Notes under the pieces: generated by a model
Database searches by the model: none
What the model was told of the DNA's origin: nothing
The model's input: the letters and a program-made list of their open reading frames with translations, nothing else
Program-made: the position numbers and the translations under genes
Shown here: piece by piece, positions 51,074-59,272 of the stretch
Position numbering within the stretch: position 1 is the stretch's first letter
Layout of the letters: the number at the start of each line of letters is the position of its first letter
NCBI GenBank assembly: GCA_965248775.1
Contig: OZ252150.1
Location: forward strand, 3,596,001-3,660,000
DNA from: JBHHUI01 sp965248775
GTDB lineage: Bacteria; Chloroflexota; Anaerolineae; Anaerolineales; JBHHUI01
Reading direction: 5' to 3'
DNA length: 64,000 nt

Positions 51074-52552
51074 CTCGAGTGTTGTGATTTGAGTGAAAAG
51101 GCTCAAGCAGCCAAAGAGTAAGCCTGCTTGGCGAATAAGTACGAGAAGACTTGTTGCTCGTCAGTACCGTCAGACAGAGAGCCGTGAGCCGGCAAGATCA
51201 ATGCTTCGATTAGCTGCTGGCTTTGTTGGCGAATAACCTGCCCGATGGATTGGATGGGCGCGCAGACCTTGTCACGACGCGATGTGGGCAAACAGTGCAG
51301 GTGCAGGAACGAATAGGCCACGAAGACCAGTGACCAGTGCTTATGAATGGCGGCGGCCGAGCGCATGCGATATTCGTGGAGCCCCAGGTTCTGTTTGGCG
51401 TCTTGATAAAAGGTCTCAATCGGCCAACGGAGCAGATAGGTTGCGATGATCTTCTTGGCATCCCAACTGAGATGGCTGCTGACCAGCACGGCATAGGTGC
51501 CGGTTAAATCAGGCTTGGCAAAGCTGATGACCAGCCGTACCTTCCCCAAAGTCGGGATGCGTACATTCTTGCTGAAGCAGTAGTAGGTCTGCTCGCCCAC
51601 TTGCATCGGTTTGAAAGCGGAAGGTGGGATAAGCGGCACTAGGTCCTGCACCTTGATGTGCGGACCATCAAAGCGCATGCGTTCGCCGGAAGCATCCTGG
51701 AGCACAAAGCTGTTGGTGATAAGGTTGCGGTTGTTTTTCAGCAGGCTGATCCAGTGCTTGCCATGCGCACTGAGAACTTCGAGCAATTCGGGTGCCAGGT
51801 ACCAGGCGTCGAACAGCACCGTTTCAAAGGGCAAATCGTGCGCCAGCGCCGCCTTGACCAGTTCAGCCGCCAGCGAAATCTTGGTCTGAAAAGATTCGTC
51901 CAGAGCCCGGAACTCTGGGTCGGCCAGCAAGGTGGGTGCGACTTGACGTTTGAAGCGATTACGCTCCTTCTTGGTTTTCGGGATCGTAGCGTCGGGCAAC
52001 AGTTTCTTGACGAACGCTTCCCAGTCGGTGACTTCTTCGTAGCGCCGGTACAGTCGCCAGTCGGCCGGAAAGCGAACCGCGCCGCTGATGTAGTGGCCGG
52101 TGACCAGATTGTGCGCTAGCGGATACATGTGGTTGCCGTGGTTGTAATGTTGGTCAATGTATTCGAACAGACTGCCGACGTGCTCGCACAAAGTATCATC
52201 GATGGCCAGCATCGATTTGCGGGCGCCCTGGCGCTGGCGCTTGGTTTGCTGGAATAAGTATGCAATGCGTTCCTGGTTCAGTTCCGCGGCATCCCAGTTC
52301 GCTTCCGACAAGAAGCGCGACAGGTTGGTCTTGTCAGCGCTATCCAACAGGCAGCGCGTCATGTTCGCCATCGACTTGTTCTTCAACACAATCAGTCCGG
52401 TTAGATAATTCTCGAAATGCCGGAACTGACAGCGGTTTTCAAACACCCCGCGAAAGCTGGCGCTGTGCTCTGATACGATGGGAGCCGGTTTTACGATGGG
52501 AAGTTGCATCTGCCGAATATGCCCTAAGATCACTCAAATCACAACACTCGAG
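51074..52552 (-). mobile_element. IS-476, copy 3, 1479 bp
   Basis: Inverted repeats at 51074-51096 and 52530-52552. The 7-bp duplication TTAATAT lies at 51067-51073 and 52553-52559. It separates the first codons (MVDDI) of the kinase-nSTAND-WD40 gene from the rest; excision restores MVDDINLSGHTIRGYELRER in frame. Confidence 0.93.
51103..52509 (-). CDS. DDE transposase of IS-476, copy 3
   Basis: The same 468-residue protein as copy 2 from MQLPIVKPAP, with intact catalytic Asp and Y-(2)-R-(3)-E-(6)-K block and the full KRQRQ repeat. Its transcription direction is the same as the kinase gene it interrupts, so read-through could reach the remaining kinase frame, although no start codon is supplied in that frame. 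Confidence 0.92.
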   Translation of the reverse strand: MQLPIVKPAPIVSEHSASFRGVFENRCQFRHFENYLTGLIVLKNKSMANMTRCLLDSADKTNLSRFLSEANWDAAELNQERIAYLFQQTKRQRQGARKSMLAIDDTLCEHVGSLFEYIDQHYNHGNHMYPLAHNLVTGHYISGAVRFPADWRLYRRYEEVTDWEAFVKKLLPDATIPKTKKERNRFKRQVAPTLLADPEFRALDESFQTKISLAAELVKAALAHDLPFETVLFDAWYLAPELLEVLSAHGKHWISLLKNNRNLITNSFVLQDASGERMRFDGPHIKVQDLVPLIPPSAFKPMQVGEQTYYCFSKNVRIPTLGKVRLVISFAKPDLTGTYAVLVSSHLSWDAKKIIATYLLRWPIETFYQDAKQNLGLHEYRMRSAAAIHKHWSLVFVAYSFLHLHCLPTSRRDKVCAPIQSIGQVIRQQSQQLIEALILPAHGSLSDGTDEQQVFSYLFAKQAYSLAA

Positions 52553-52761
52553 TTAATATCATCAACCATGTCATTAGATGCTCATATTCCTGTCGCGGGC
52601 AGCGCGCCACGCTAACGCCATCCAGAGACAGGCCTATGTCTCGGGCCGACCTGAAGATAATTCTTGTAAGAAAGATTCTCAGATTTGCGCTATACCAGCC
52701 GAATTGCGACTTGAGTTTACCGGGATATACTTGTCTCTGTCAACGGCATACCAGGAATGAT

Positions 52762-54078
52762 ATGGATCAAGACCAGATGGAAGGCATCCTCAATATTAGC
52801 CGAACGATGGCGCTCAAGCGCGAAGTCGATCCGCTTCTGAATTACGTCGTAGACAAGGCCATGCAGCTTGTCGGTGCGGAGCGGGGATTCGTGGTCCTGA
52901 GGGCTTTGGATGGAGCGCTCGACTTCCGTGTCAAACGGGACCGGGAGGGCAACGAGATTCCCGGTGCCGAGGACCAAATCAGCACAACGGTGCTCAAGGA
53001 AGTCGTCGACAACAGTAAGCCGCTTGTGCTGCGGGATGCGATGAGCGACGAGCGCTTTGGCAAAGCGCGCAGCGTGCACATACTGGAACTACGCTCCATT
53101 ATGTGCGTACCGCTGATAGTAGTGGGCGACACCATCGGCGCAATCTACGTCGAGAATCGTTCGATCCGTGGGCGCTTTCGCGACGAGAATGTAATCCCGC
53201 TCGTTTTGTTCGCGAACCAGGCTGCCACGGCGATTCTGAACGCCCGACTGTTCGAACAAGCGCAGCAAGAGATTGTCGATCGGAAGCGCGCGGAGGAGAC
53301 TGAGCGCGAACAACGCGCATTCGCGGATGCTCTGCGCCGAGCGAACGCAGCTATAAACACAACCCTCAACTACGAGCAAGTCATCGATTTAATTCTGGAG
53401 CAGATGCAGCAAGTTGTTCCACACGACGATGCTTCCGTCATGGTGCTCGACGATGATGTAGCGCGCGTATTTCGCTGGCATGGCGATGCGACTAAGAAAT
53501 CGCAGGAGTATTTAGATTCGGTGCAAATAATCGTCTCGGAGAGTCCTACACTCAGCCGAATGCATAGCACTGGAAGCTCGCTCATTATCCCGGACACAGG
53601 TCAAAGTTCGATCTGGATCCGGAACGAGACCAAGGATTGGATCAGATCCTATGCCGGCGCGCCCATCAGTTCGCACGACCGCATCATCGGATTCCTGAAC
53701 GTTAACAGCGCAAGTGCCGGGTTCTATAGTGAGGAGCACGCGAATCGTCTGCGGGTATTCGCCGATCAGGCTGCGGTCGCCATTGAGAACGCCTCGCTCT
53801 ATCACAACCTGGAAGAACGGGTCATCGAGCGCACTGCCGAATTAGCTTCGGCTAACAAAGAAATCAAAGCACTCAATACTCGATTGCGGGAGTTGTTTGG
53901 ACGCTTTGCTACCAAGGAGGTTGCAGACAAGAAAGTTGGGCGGCCGATCCTGATCGATAAGACCACACGCGATGCACTCGGCGATGATGTCCAGATTGAG
54001 GAACATGGCGTGGTCGAATTAAAAGGCAAGACACAGGGAGTGCACGTTTTTTCGGTCGCGGAGACGCAAGCACGGTAA
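52762..54078 (+). CDS. Double-GAF protein with an excised class III cyclase domain
   Basis: Residues 1-160 form one GAF domain (LNISRTMALKREVDPLLNYVVDKAMQLVGAERGFVVL through GAIYVENR), residues 195-345 a second (NAAINTTLNYEQVIDLILEQMQQVVPHDDASVMVL through VAIENASLYHNL), followed by a coiled coil (EERVIERTAELASANKEIKALNTRL). After LRELFGRFATKEVADKK, the usual lead-in to an adenylate/guanylate cyclase, the sequence jumps straight to VGRPILIDKTTRDALGDDVQIEEHGVVELKGKTQGVHVFSV, the usual last strand and tail of that cyclase. About 150 residues with all metal and transition-state residues are missing, in frame. AGGA lies before the ATG at 52762. It is divergent from the kinase-nSTAND-WD40 gene. Confidence 0.82.
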   Translation: MDQDQMEGILNISRTMALKREVDPLLNYVVDKAMQLVGAERGFVVLRALDGALDFRVKRDREGNEIPGAEDQISTTVLKEVVDNSKPLVLRDAMSDERFGKARSVHILELRSIMCVPLIVVGDTIGAIYVENRSIRGRFRDENVIPLVLFANQAATAILNARLFEQAQQEIVDRKRAEETEREQRAFADALRRANAAINTTLNYEQVIDLILEQMQQVVPHDDASVMVLDDDVARVFRWHGDATKKSQEYLDSVQIIVSESPTLSRMHSTGSSLIIPDTGQSSIWIRNETKDWIRSYAGAPISSHDRIIGFLNVNSASAGFYSEEHANRLRVFADQAAVAIENASLYHNLEERVIERTAELASANKEIKALNTRLRELFGRFATKEVADKKVGRPILIDKTTRDALGDDVQIEEHGVVELKGKTQGVHVFSVAETQAR

Positions 54079-54202
54079 CGCGAAGCAAACGGTTGTCCGA
54101 GCCCTAATCGGCCGTCGCTGCGACCTGCTGCCTGGAGGGGGTCCGGCGCGAACTACCCGCTGAAGGGAGGGGTTGGTTTTTCTCAATTCAAAGCTCAAAG
54201 CA

Positions 54203-55480
54203 TCAAGAACCGATTGTTTCTGCGAGTGCCTCCGCGAATATCGCTATAGCTGTATTGATCTGCTCACCATTGACCACCAGCGGCGGGATCCAACGGATAA
54301 CGTTCTCATAACTACCACAAGTCAGCAACAATAGGTCGCGCTCGAGGCACGCACGCTGAACGGCTTTTGTTATCTTTGGATCAGGTTTGCCATTGGCGGC
54401 TGTGAATTCGGCGGCAACCATCAGTCCACGACCGCGCACATCACCGATGGGGGCATACTCTTCCTGCAGCTTGCACAAGCCGGTCTGGAGATGCTCGCCC
54501 ATCGCAGCCGCATTCTCGGCCAAATTCTCATCGCGAATCACCTGCATAGAGGCCAACGCCCCCGCGACAGTGATGGCGCTGCCGCCGCCATAGGTGCCGC
54601 CATGTGTACCAGCCTTCCATTTGTCCATCAATTCCGCACGGGAAGCCAGCCCGGAAATTGGCAGACCACTACCAATCCCTTTTGCCATCACGATAATGTC
54701 CGGCTCAATAACAGCTTGTTCAAAGCAGAAGAACGTCCCTGTGCGTCCAGCCCCGGTCTGTACTTCGTCCATCACTAGCAGGATGCCATATTCCGTGCAC
54801 AATACGCGCAGCTCGCGTAAAAATTCTAGCGGAGCCGGTACGTAACCACCTTCTCCCAACACCGGTTCGATCACGATGGCGGCAGTTTCCTCCGGCGGAG
54901 TCTGACTTTTCAGCAGAAGCTTTAATTGATCCAGACAGAACTCTGTCGTGCGCGCCTCGTCCCAGCCATAATAATAACTATATGGGAATGGGGCCACGAA
55001 CACACCGCCCGGCAGCGGCTGGTAGTCGTGGCGATAGATTGTTTTCGCTGTGGTCATCGCCATTGTCTGGGCCGTGCGGCCGTGGAAACTCCCCTGAAAG
55101 ACAATGACGTTGCGCTTGCCGGTGGCATGCCGCGCTAGCTTTACACTCGCCTCGATGGCTTCCGCGCCGCTGTTCGAGAAAAAGAATCGGTCGATGGATA
55201 GCGGGGTGATCTCACTGAGGGCCGCAGCCAGCGCCACAGTGGCAGGAGGCACAACGATATTGATCTGCCCGAAGAGCAGTTGGCCGGCCTGCTCCCGAAC
55301 GGCTTGCACGACGCGCGGATGGCAATGGCCGGTATTGGTCACGCCGATGCCGGAGGTGAAATCGGTGTATTTACGACCAGCGGCATCGTAAAGATAGATG
55401 CCCTCCCCACGCACGGGCTGCAATGTCGTCAGGTGTGTCCAGACGGGAGAGAGTAGATCAAAATCGCTTTGTTCAGTCAT
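54203..55480 (-). CDS. Class-III aminotransferase (4-aminobutyrate/acetylornithine type)
   Basis: A PLP-dependent omega-aminotransferase of about 425 residues. It shows YLYDAAGRKYTDFTSGIGVTNTGHCHPRVV, FFFSNSGAEAIEASVKLARHATGKRNVIVFQGSFHGRTAQTMAMTTAK, AAIVIEPVLGEGGYVPAP, LLVMDEVQTGAGRTG (cofactor Asp), IIVMAKGIGSGLP (PLP Lys) and GTHGGTYGGGS. The ATG at 55480 (MTEQSDF) is preferred over 55513. The amine oxidase gene begins upstream on the same strand 28 bases away, so the two form an operon, suggesting catabolism of an omega-amino acid such as 4-aminobutyrate. A decayed paralogue lies at 43106-43690. Confidence 0.9.
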   Translation of the reverse strand: MTEQSDFDLLSPVWTHLTTLQPVRGEGIYLYDAAGRKYTDFTSGIGVTNTGHCHPRVVQAVREQAGQLLFGQINIVVPPATVALAAALSEITPLSIDRFFFSNSGAEAIEASVKLARHATGKRNVIVFQGSFHGRTAQTMAMTTAKTIYRHDYQPLPGGVFVAPFPYSYYYGWDEARTTEFCLDQLKLLLKSQTPPEETAAIVIEPVLGEGGYVPAPLEFLRELRVLCTEYGILLVMDEVQTGAGRTGTFFCFEQAVIEPDIIVMAKGIGSGLPISGLASRAELMDKWKAGTHGGTYGGGSAITVAGALASMQVIRDENLAENAAAMGEHLQTGLCKLQEEYAPIGDVRGRGLMVAAEFTAANGKPDPKITKAVQRACLERDLLLLTCGSYENVIRWIPPLVVNGEQINTAIAIFAEALAETIGS

Positions 55481-55540
55481 TGGTTCAAAATCCTCTGCGT
55501 GATTGATGTACACCGTTCGATAAGATTACGACGATTGCAT

Positions 55541-56812
55541 TCAGGTTACGCGATCAAGAAAGCGGAAATAGGTTGCAGCCAGTGGTATAAACCAGGGTTT
55601 GTTACGATAAAAAAACATGGTCTGGTGCGGGATTTCGGCAAAGGGGCTGCGCGTTTTCTGCCCGGAAAGCAGCAGTCCGACTTCGGTGCCCACATACGTA
55701 GCAATGGAGAGTCCATGCCCGCCGTAGCCGAAGGCGTAATGAATGCCATCGACTTGGCCAATATGCGGCATGAGATCAAAAGTTAGCCCGAGATTGCCCG
55801 TCCAGGAATGTGTTATCGGCTCATCGCGGAGTTGCGGGAAAACATGCACCATCTGTGCACGTAAACGATCGGCACTCTCCGGCAAATCCAGGTCCGTGCT
55901 CAGATCGTTGCGACCACCCCACAACATTCTTCCGTCTGGTGTCAAGCGGAAGTAGTTGAGAAAATTCTTCGTATCGTAGAACATGCGCCCTTTGGGGCTG
56001 AGCTCTTGCTGGAGTTCGGCTGTGAGCGGTTCTGTAACGATGATATAGCTGCCGACCGGAAACACCTTCGACTTGAATTTGGGCACCAGCCGATCGGTGT
56101 AACCGTTGGTAGCGACCAGCACCTCCTTCGCTTTGATCACGCCCTGGCTGGTGCGCACTTGGAAGCCGCCGCGATTGCGTTCAATGTGTGTGACATCCGT
56201 GTGCTCACACAAATGCGCGCCGTGGCGGGCAACCGCGTGCGCCAACCCAAAGACGTATTTGGCCGGTTGCAGCCCACCGCTGAGTTCATTGGACAGACCA
56301 CCGTAAAACACGTGCGTTCCAATTTCAGTACGTAAATCCGAGGGGGCAACCAGCGTGGTTTTGTAGCCAAAATCCTGTTTGTACCATTGGTTAACTTTGC
56401 GCAGATGTTCGAAATGCGCGGGTTTGTACGCCAACGCGATATGCCCTTTGCGCTCCCAATCGCAGTCGATCTTCTCATCCTGAATGAGCTGCTCGAGCAA
56501 ATCGATCGCGTCGAGCGAGGCCTGCCAGAACTCCCGGCCTTTGGCTTTACCGTAGCGGCGGATGATTTCTTTGAGCGATTGTTTGATGCCCGGCGTTGCC
56601 ATACCGCCGTTGCGCGAGCTGGCACCCCAGCCAATGGTATTCCTTTCCAAGACTGCGACCTGCGCCCCGGATTGCGCGAGCACACGGGCAGCGTTGAGGC
56701 CGGTGTAGCCGCTGCCTACAATGGCAACGTCTATTTCGTTGGGGATATTTTCGATTATGGGCAGATCGTCAGGGCGATTGAATTGTTCGGTCCAAAATGG
56801 AGTGGTTTGCAT
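55541..56812 (-). CDS. FAD-dependent amine/amino acid oxidoreductase (DAO family, PuuB-like)
   Basis: About 423 residues with the N-terminal FAD loop VAIVGSGYTGLNAARVLAQSGAQVAVLERNTIGWGASSRNGGMATPG (the GWGASSRNGG segment is typical of gamma-glutamylputrescine oxidase-like proteins). Further blocks are KEVLVATNGYTDRLVPKF, YFRLTPDGRMLWGGR and HSWTGNLGLTFDLMPHIGQVDGIHYAFGYGGHGLSIATYVGTEVGLLLSG, the C-terminal FAD site. It likely oxidises a secondary amine or gamma-glutamyl-amine, which would link with the aminotransferase beside it and the agmatinase nearby. The substrate is inferred from context only. It is transcribed divergently from the gene at 56965. Confidence 0.88.
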   Translation of the reverse strand: MQTTPFWTEQFNRPDDLPIIENIPNEIDVAIVGSGYTGLNAARVLAQSGAQVAVLERNTIGWGASSRNGGMATPGIKQSLKEIIRRYGKAKGREFWQASLDAIDLLEQLIQDEKIDCDWERKGHIALAYKPAHFEHLRKVNQWYKQDFGYKTTLVAPSDLRTEIGTHVFYGGLSNELSGGLQPAKYVFGLAHAVARHGAHLCEHTDVTHIERNRGGFQVRTSQGVIKAKEVLVATNGYTDRLVPKFKSKVFPVGSYIIVTEPLTAELQQELSPKGRMFYDTKNFLNYFRLTPDGRMLWGGRNDLSTDLDLPESADRLRAQMVHVFPQLRDEPITHSWTGNLGLTFDLMPHIGQVDGIHYAFGYGGHGLSIATYVGTEVGLLLSGQKTRSPFAEIPHQTMFFYRNKPWFIPLAATYFRFLDRVT

Positions 56813-56814
56813 TG

Positions 56815-56887
56815 ACTTTTCCGGAAGTGTTGGGGGCTAAAACGTCCTATTTCGGCAATAATAGTGCGTATTTCTGTACTTTTCCGG
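56815..56887. promoter_or_regulatory. Divergent intergenic region with repeated ACTTTTCCGG
   Basis: The 152-base gap 56813-56964 holds ACTTTTCCGG at 56815-56824 and again at 56878-56887, and a related GGTTCCGGT near 56911. TATGAT (56897-56902) is a possible -10 box for the rightward gene, whose -35 is weak. AAGGAG precedes the ATG at 56965. The spaced repeats could be regulator sites (an Lrp-type gene lies at 60471), but this is only a guess. Confidence 0.35.
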
Positions 56888-56964
56888 CGAATATTGTTAT
56901 GATAGCACAGGTTCCGGTATGAAATCACAAATCAAGAGCCGATTTTTATCCAAGGAGATTCTGA

Positions 56965-58269
56965 ATGTCCGTGCAAGGTGAAAAGTCGCGCGAATTTTTT
57001 CAACGCGCTCTCGAAGTTATGCCCTATGGCGTGAGTTCAAACTATCGTTACGGTGGTGATGACACGCTTGTGGTTGCAGAAGCACGCGACGGTTACGTTT
57101 ACAATTTTGATGGAAAACGCTATATCGATTATCGGCTTGGTTGGGGTCCTATTATATTGGGGCACACCGACGCCTTCGTAAACAATCGCGTAAAGGATGC
57201 AATCGACAGTGGCGTGACCTTTGCAGGCACGCAGGAGTATGAAGTCAGCGTCGCCGAGCGCATCATTGCTATGTGCCCGGGCGTAGAGAAGGTGCGGCTG
57301 GCCAACACCGGCACAGAATGTACCATGCACGCCATCCGTCTGGCGCGTGGCTACACGGGCCGCGATCTGATCTTGAAGTTCGAAGGTTCCTATCACGGCG
57401 CGCATGATTATTTACTCTGGTCCACTGCCGATGGCAAAGTTGAACACATGGGCGATCGGCAACGGCCGCAACCCTACAAACAGAGTCTTGGTATCCCAGA
57501 GTCAATTCGCGATCTGGTCGAACTCTGTCCTTGGAACGAAGTCGAGGCTTTGGGCGACATCCTGCAGGAGAAAGGCGAGCAGATTGCAGGGATCATTGTC
57601 GAACCGGTACTCGGGAATAACAACGCCATTATGCCACGCCCCGGCTATCTGGAATTCCTGCGTGAGCAGTGCGATCAGCATGGGATTGTACTCATCTTTG
57701 ACGAAGTTAAAACCGGCTTCCGCATTGCCGCCGGAGGTGCGCGGGAATATTTTGGTGTAATTCCCGATATCTCCACATATGCCAAAGCCTTGGGGAATGG
57801 ATATCCTGTTGCTGCGATTGGCGGCTCCCAAGATATCATGATGTCATTTGCCCCCGGGAAAGTCTTTCAGGGCGGCACCTATACCGGCAATGTAGTTTCA
57901 ACTGCAGCCGCAGATGCGACGCTGGAGCGCATGCAATCCGGCGAAGTGTTTCCACAGATCGAGAAGGTGGGAACGACACTGATGAAAGGGATTAGCGCTA
58001 TCCTCGACCGTCATAGTATTCCGCATGTAATCAATGGCGTCCCGGCCATGTTTGGTATCTGTCTTACCGAGACCCAGCCAACGAACTGGCGTGAACTACA
58101 GGATTGTAACTGGGATATGCTGGCAGCCATTAATAAGCATTTGATCAAGAACGGCGTCATGCCCGAGTCCGATGGCTTTGAACCTTATTTTCTCTGCGCG
58201 GCACACAATGACGCTGATGCCGCCGAAACGCTTCAGAAATTTGAAGATGCCGTGAAGCACGTCTTGTAA
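56965..58269 (+). CDS. Class-III aminotransferase related to glutamate-1-semialdehyde aminomutase
   Basis: About 434 residues: VMPYGVSSNYRYGGDDTLVVAEARDGYVYNFDGKRYIDYRLGWGPIILGH, VRLANTGTECTMHAIRLARGYTGRDLILKFEGSYHGAHDYL, IIVEPVLGNNNAIMPRPGYLEFLREQ, LIFDEVKTGFRIAAGG (cofactor Asp), DISTYAKALGNGYPVAAIGG (PLP Lys) and GGTYTGNVVSTAAA. The order and the HemL-like FEGSYHG place it near glutamate-1-semialdehyde aminomutase, but no other haem gene is nearby. Position before the ureohydrolase suggests a catabolic aminotransferase instead. The two genes are 24 bases apart on the same strand. Confidence 0.87.
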   Translation: MSVQGEKSREFFQRALEVMPYGVSSNYRYGGDDTLVVAEARDGYVYNFDGKRYIDYRLGWGPIILGHTDAFVNNRVKDAIDSGVTFAGTQEYEVSVAERIIAMCPGVEKVRLANTGTECTMHAIRLARGYTGRDLILKFEGSYHGAHDYLLWSTADGKVEHMGDRQRPQPYKQSLGIPESIRDLVELCPWNEVEALGDILQEKGEQIAGIIVEPVLGNNNAIMPRPGYLEFLREQCDQHGIVLIFDEVKTGFRIAAGGAREYFGVIPDISTYAKALGNGYPVAAIGGSQDIMMSFAPGKVFQGGTYTGNVVSTAAADATLERMQSGEVFPQIEKVGTTLMKGISAILDRHSIPHVINGVPAMFGICLTETQPTNWRELQDCNWDMLAAINKHLIKNGVMPESDGFEPYFLCAAHNDADAAETLQKFEDAVKHVL

Positions 58270-58293
58270 TGAAATAGTGATGGGCCTGCAAAG

Positions 58294-59247
58294 ATGACAC
58301 ACTACAAACCAGTCAATGCGATGGAATATCCGCGCTACTCGGGAATTCGAACCTTCATGCGCCTCCCGTATATCACAGACCTTGCTGATGTGGATATCGC
58401 TATTGTTGGTGTGCCCTTTGATACAGGCGGCACCTTCCGGGTAGGCGCGCGCTTCGGGCCAGAGGGCATCCGGAGCGAATCGATGTTATTACGGCCCTAT
58501 AACGCGACGCTTGGAGTGAATATTTTTGAGCATTGCTCATGCGTTGATTATGGCGATCTGTCAACCGCGCCCGGCTATCTGCCAGACTCACATCAGATGA
58601 TCGTTGATGGCGTTTCGCAGGTGCTCCAAAGTAGCGTGACGCCGATATTCTTGGGTGGCGACCATTCTGTTTCGCTGCCGATCCTGCGCGCGGTTGTGGA
58701 AAAATACGGGCCTGTTGCGCTTGTACATTTCGACTCTCACAGCGATTTGTGGCATGGCTATTTCGGTGGCAAGGACACACACGGCACGCCTTTCCGCCGC
58801 GCGTTGGAAGAGAACCTGATCGATGTCGAGCGTTCCAGCCAGATCGGTCTGCGCGGATCGCTCTATGATGAAGAAGACCATCAAATGAGCAGTGCTGCCG
58901 GTTTCCACGTTGTAACCGGGCCGGAGCTGCACGCACGCGGGATGGCCGCCACAATTGCAGAGGCGCGTGCACGGGTTGGTAGCGGCCCGGCTTATTTGTC
59001 GTTCGATATCGACTTTGTCGATCCAGCCTACGCTCCCGGCACCGGCACGCCGGAGGTGGGTGGCTTCACCGGAGCAGAATGTCAGGAACTCGTGCGTGGT
59101 CTGACCGGGATCGACTTTGTGGCCTATGACCTCGTTGAAGTGATGCCGGCATACGATCCCGCCGGTATAACAGGATTGCTCGCTGCCAACCTGATTTACG
59201 AATTTATGTCCTTGATCGCATTGCAACGCCGGGCAGAATCGACTTGA
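58294..59247 (+). CDS. Agmatinase/arginase-family ureohydrolase
   Basis: A dimanganese ureohydrolase of about 317 residues that would split a guanidino compound (agmatine, guanidinobutyrate or similar) into an amine and urea. Metal-ligand motifs are complete: FLGGDHSV, VHFDSHSDLWHG (Asp-x-His-x-Asp) and YLSFDIDFVDPAYAPGTGTPEVGG (Asp-x-Asp and the substrate loop). The N-terminus IAIVGVPFDTGGTFRVGARFGPEGIRSES is the typical first loop. The choice between agmatinase and guanidinobutyrase cannot be made by eye. It follows the HemL-like aminotransferase; an IS4 copy lies 25 bases after its stop and cuts it off from the Lrp gene. Confidence 0.92.
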   Translation: MTHYKPVNAMEYPRYSGIRTFMRLPYITDLADVDIAIVGVPFDTGGTFRVGARFGPEGIRSESMLLRPYNATLGVNIFEHCSCVDYGDLSTAPGYLPDSHQMIVDGVSQVLQSSVTPIFLGGDHSVSLPILRAVVEKYGPVALVHFDSHSDLWHGYFGGKDTHGTPFRRALEENLIDVERSSQIGLRGSLYDEEDHQMSSAAGFHVVTGPELHARGMAATIAEARARVGSGPAYLSFDIDFVDPAYAPGTGTPEVGGFTGAECQELVRGLTGIDFVAYDLVEVMPAYDPAGITGLLAANLIYEFMSLIALQRRAEST

Positions 59248-59272
59248 GCAGAATTTGTTTGTAGAGTTGGAT

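Noticed and set aside
45232..52559. Composite transposon made of IS-476 copies 2 and 3 around the kinase-nSTAND-WD40 gene
   Set aside because: Different 7-bp duplications flank the two copies and the gene continues past both, so they inserted independently.
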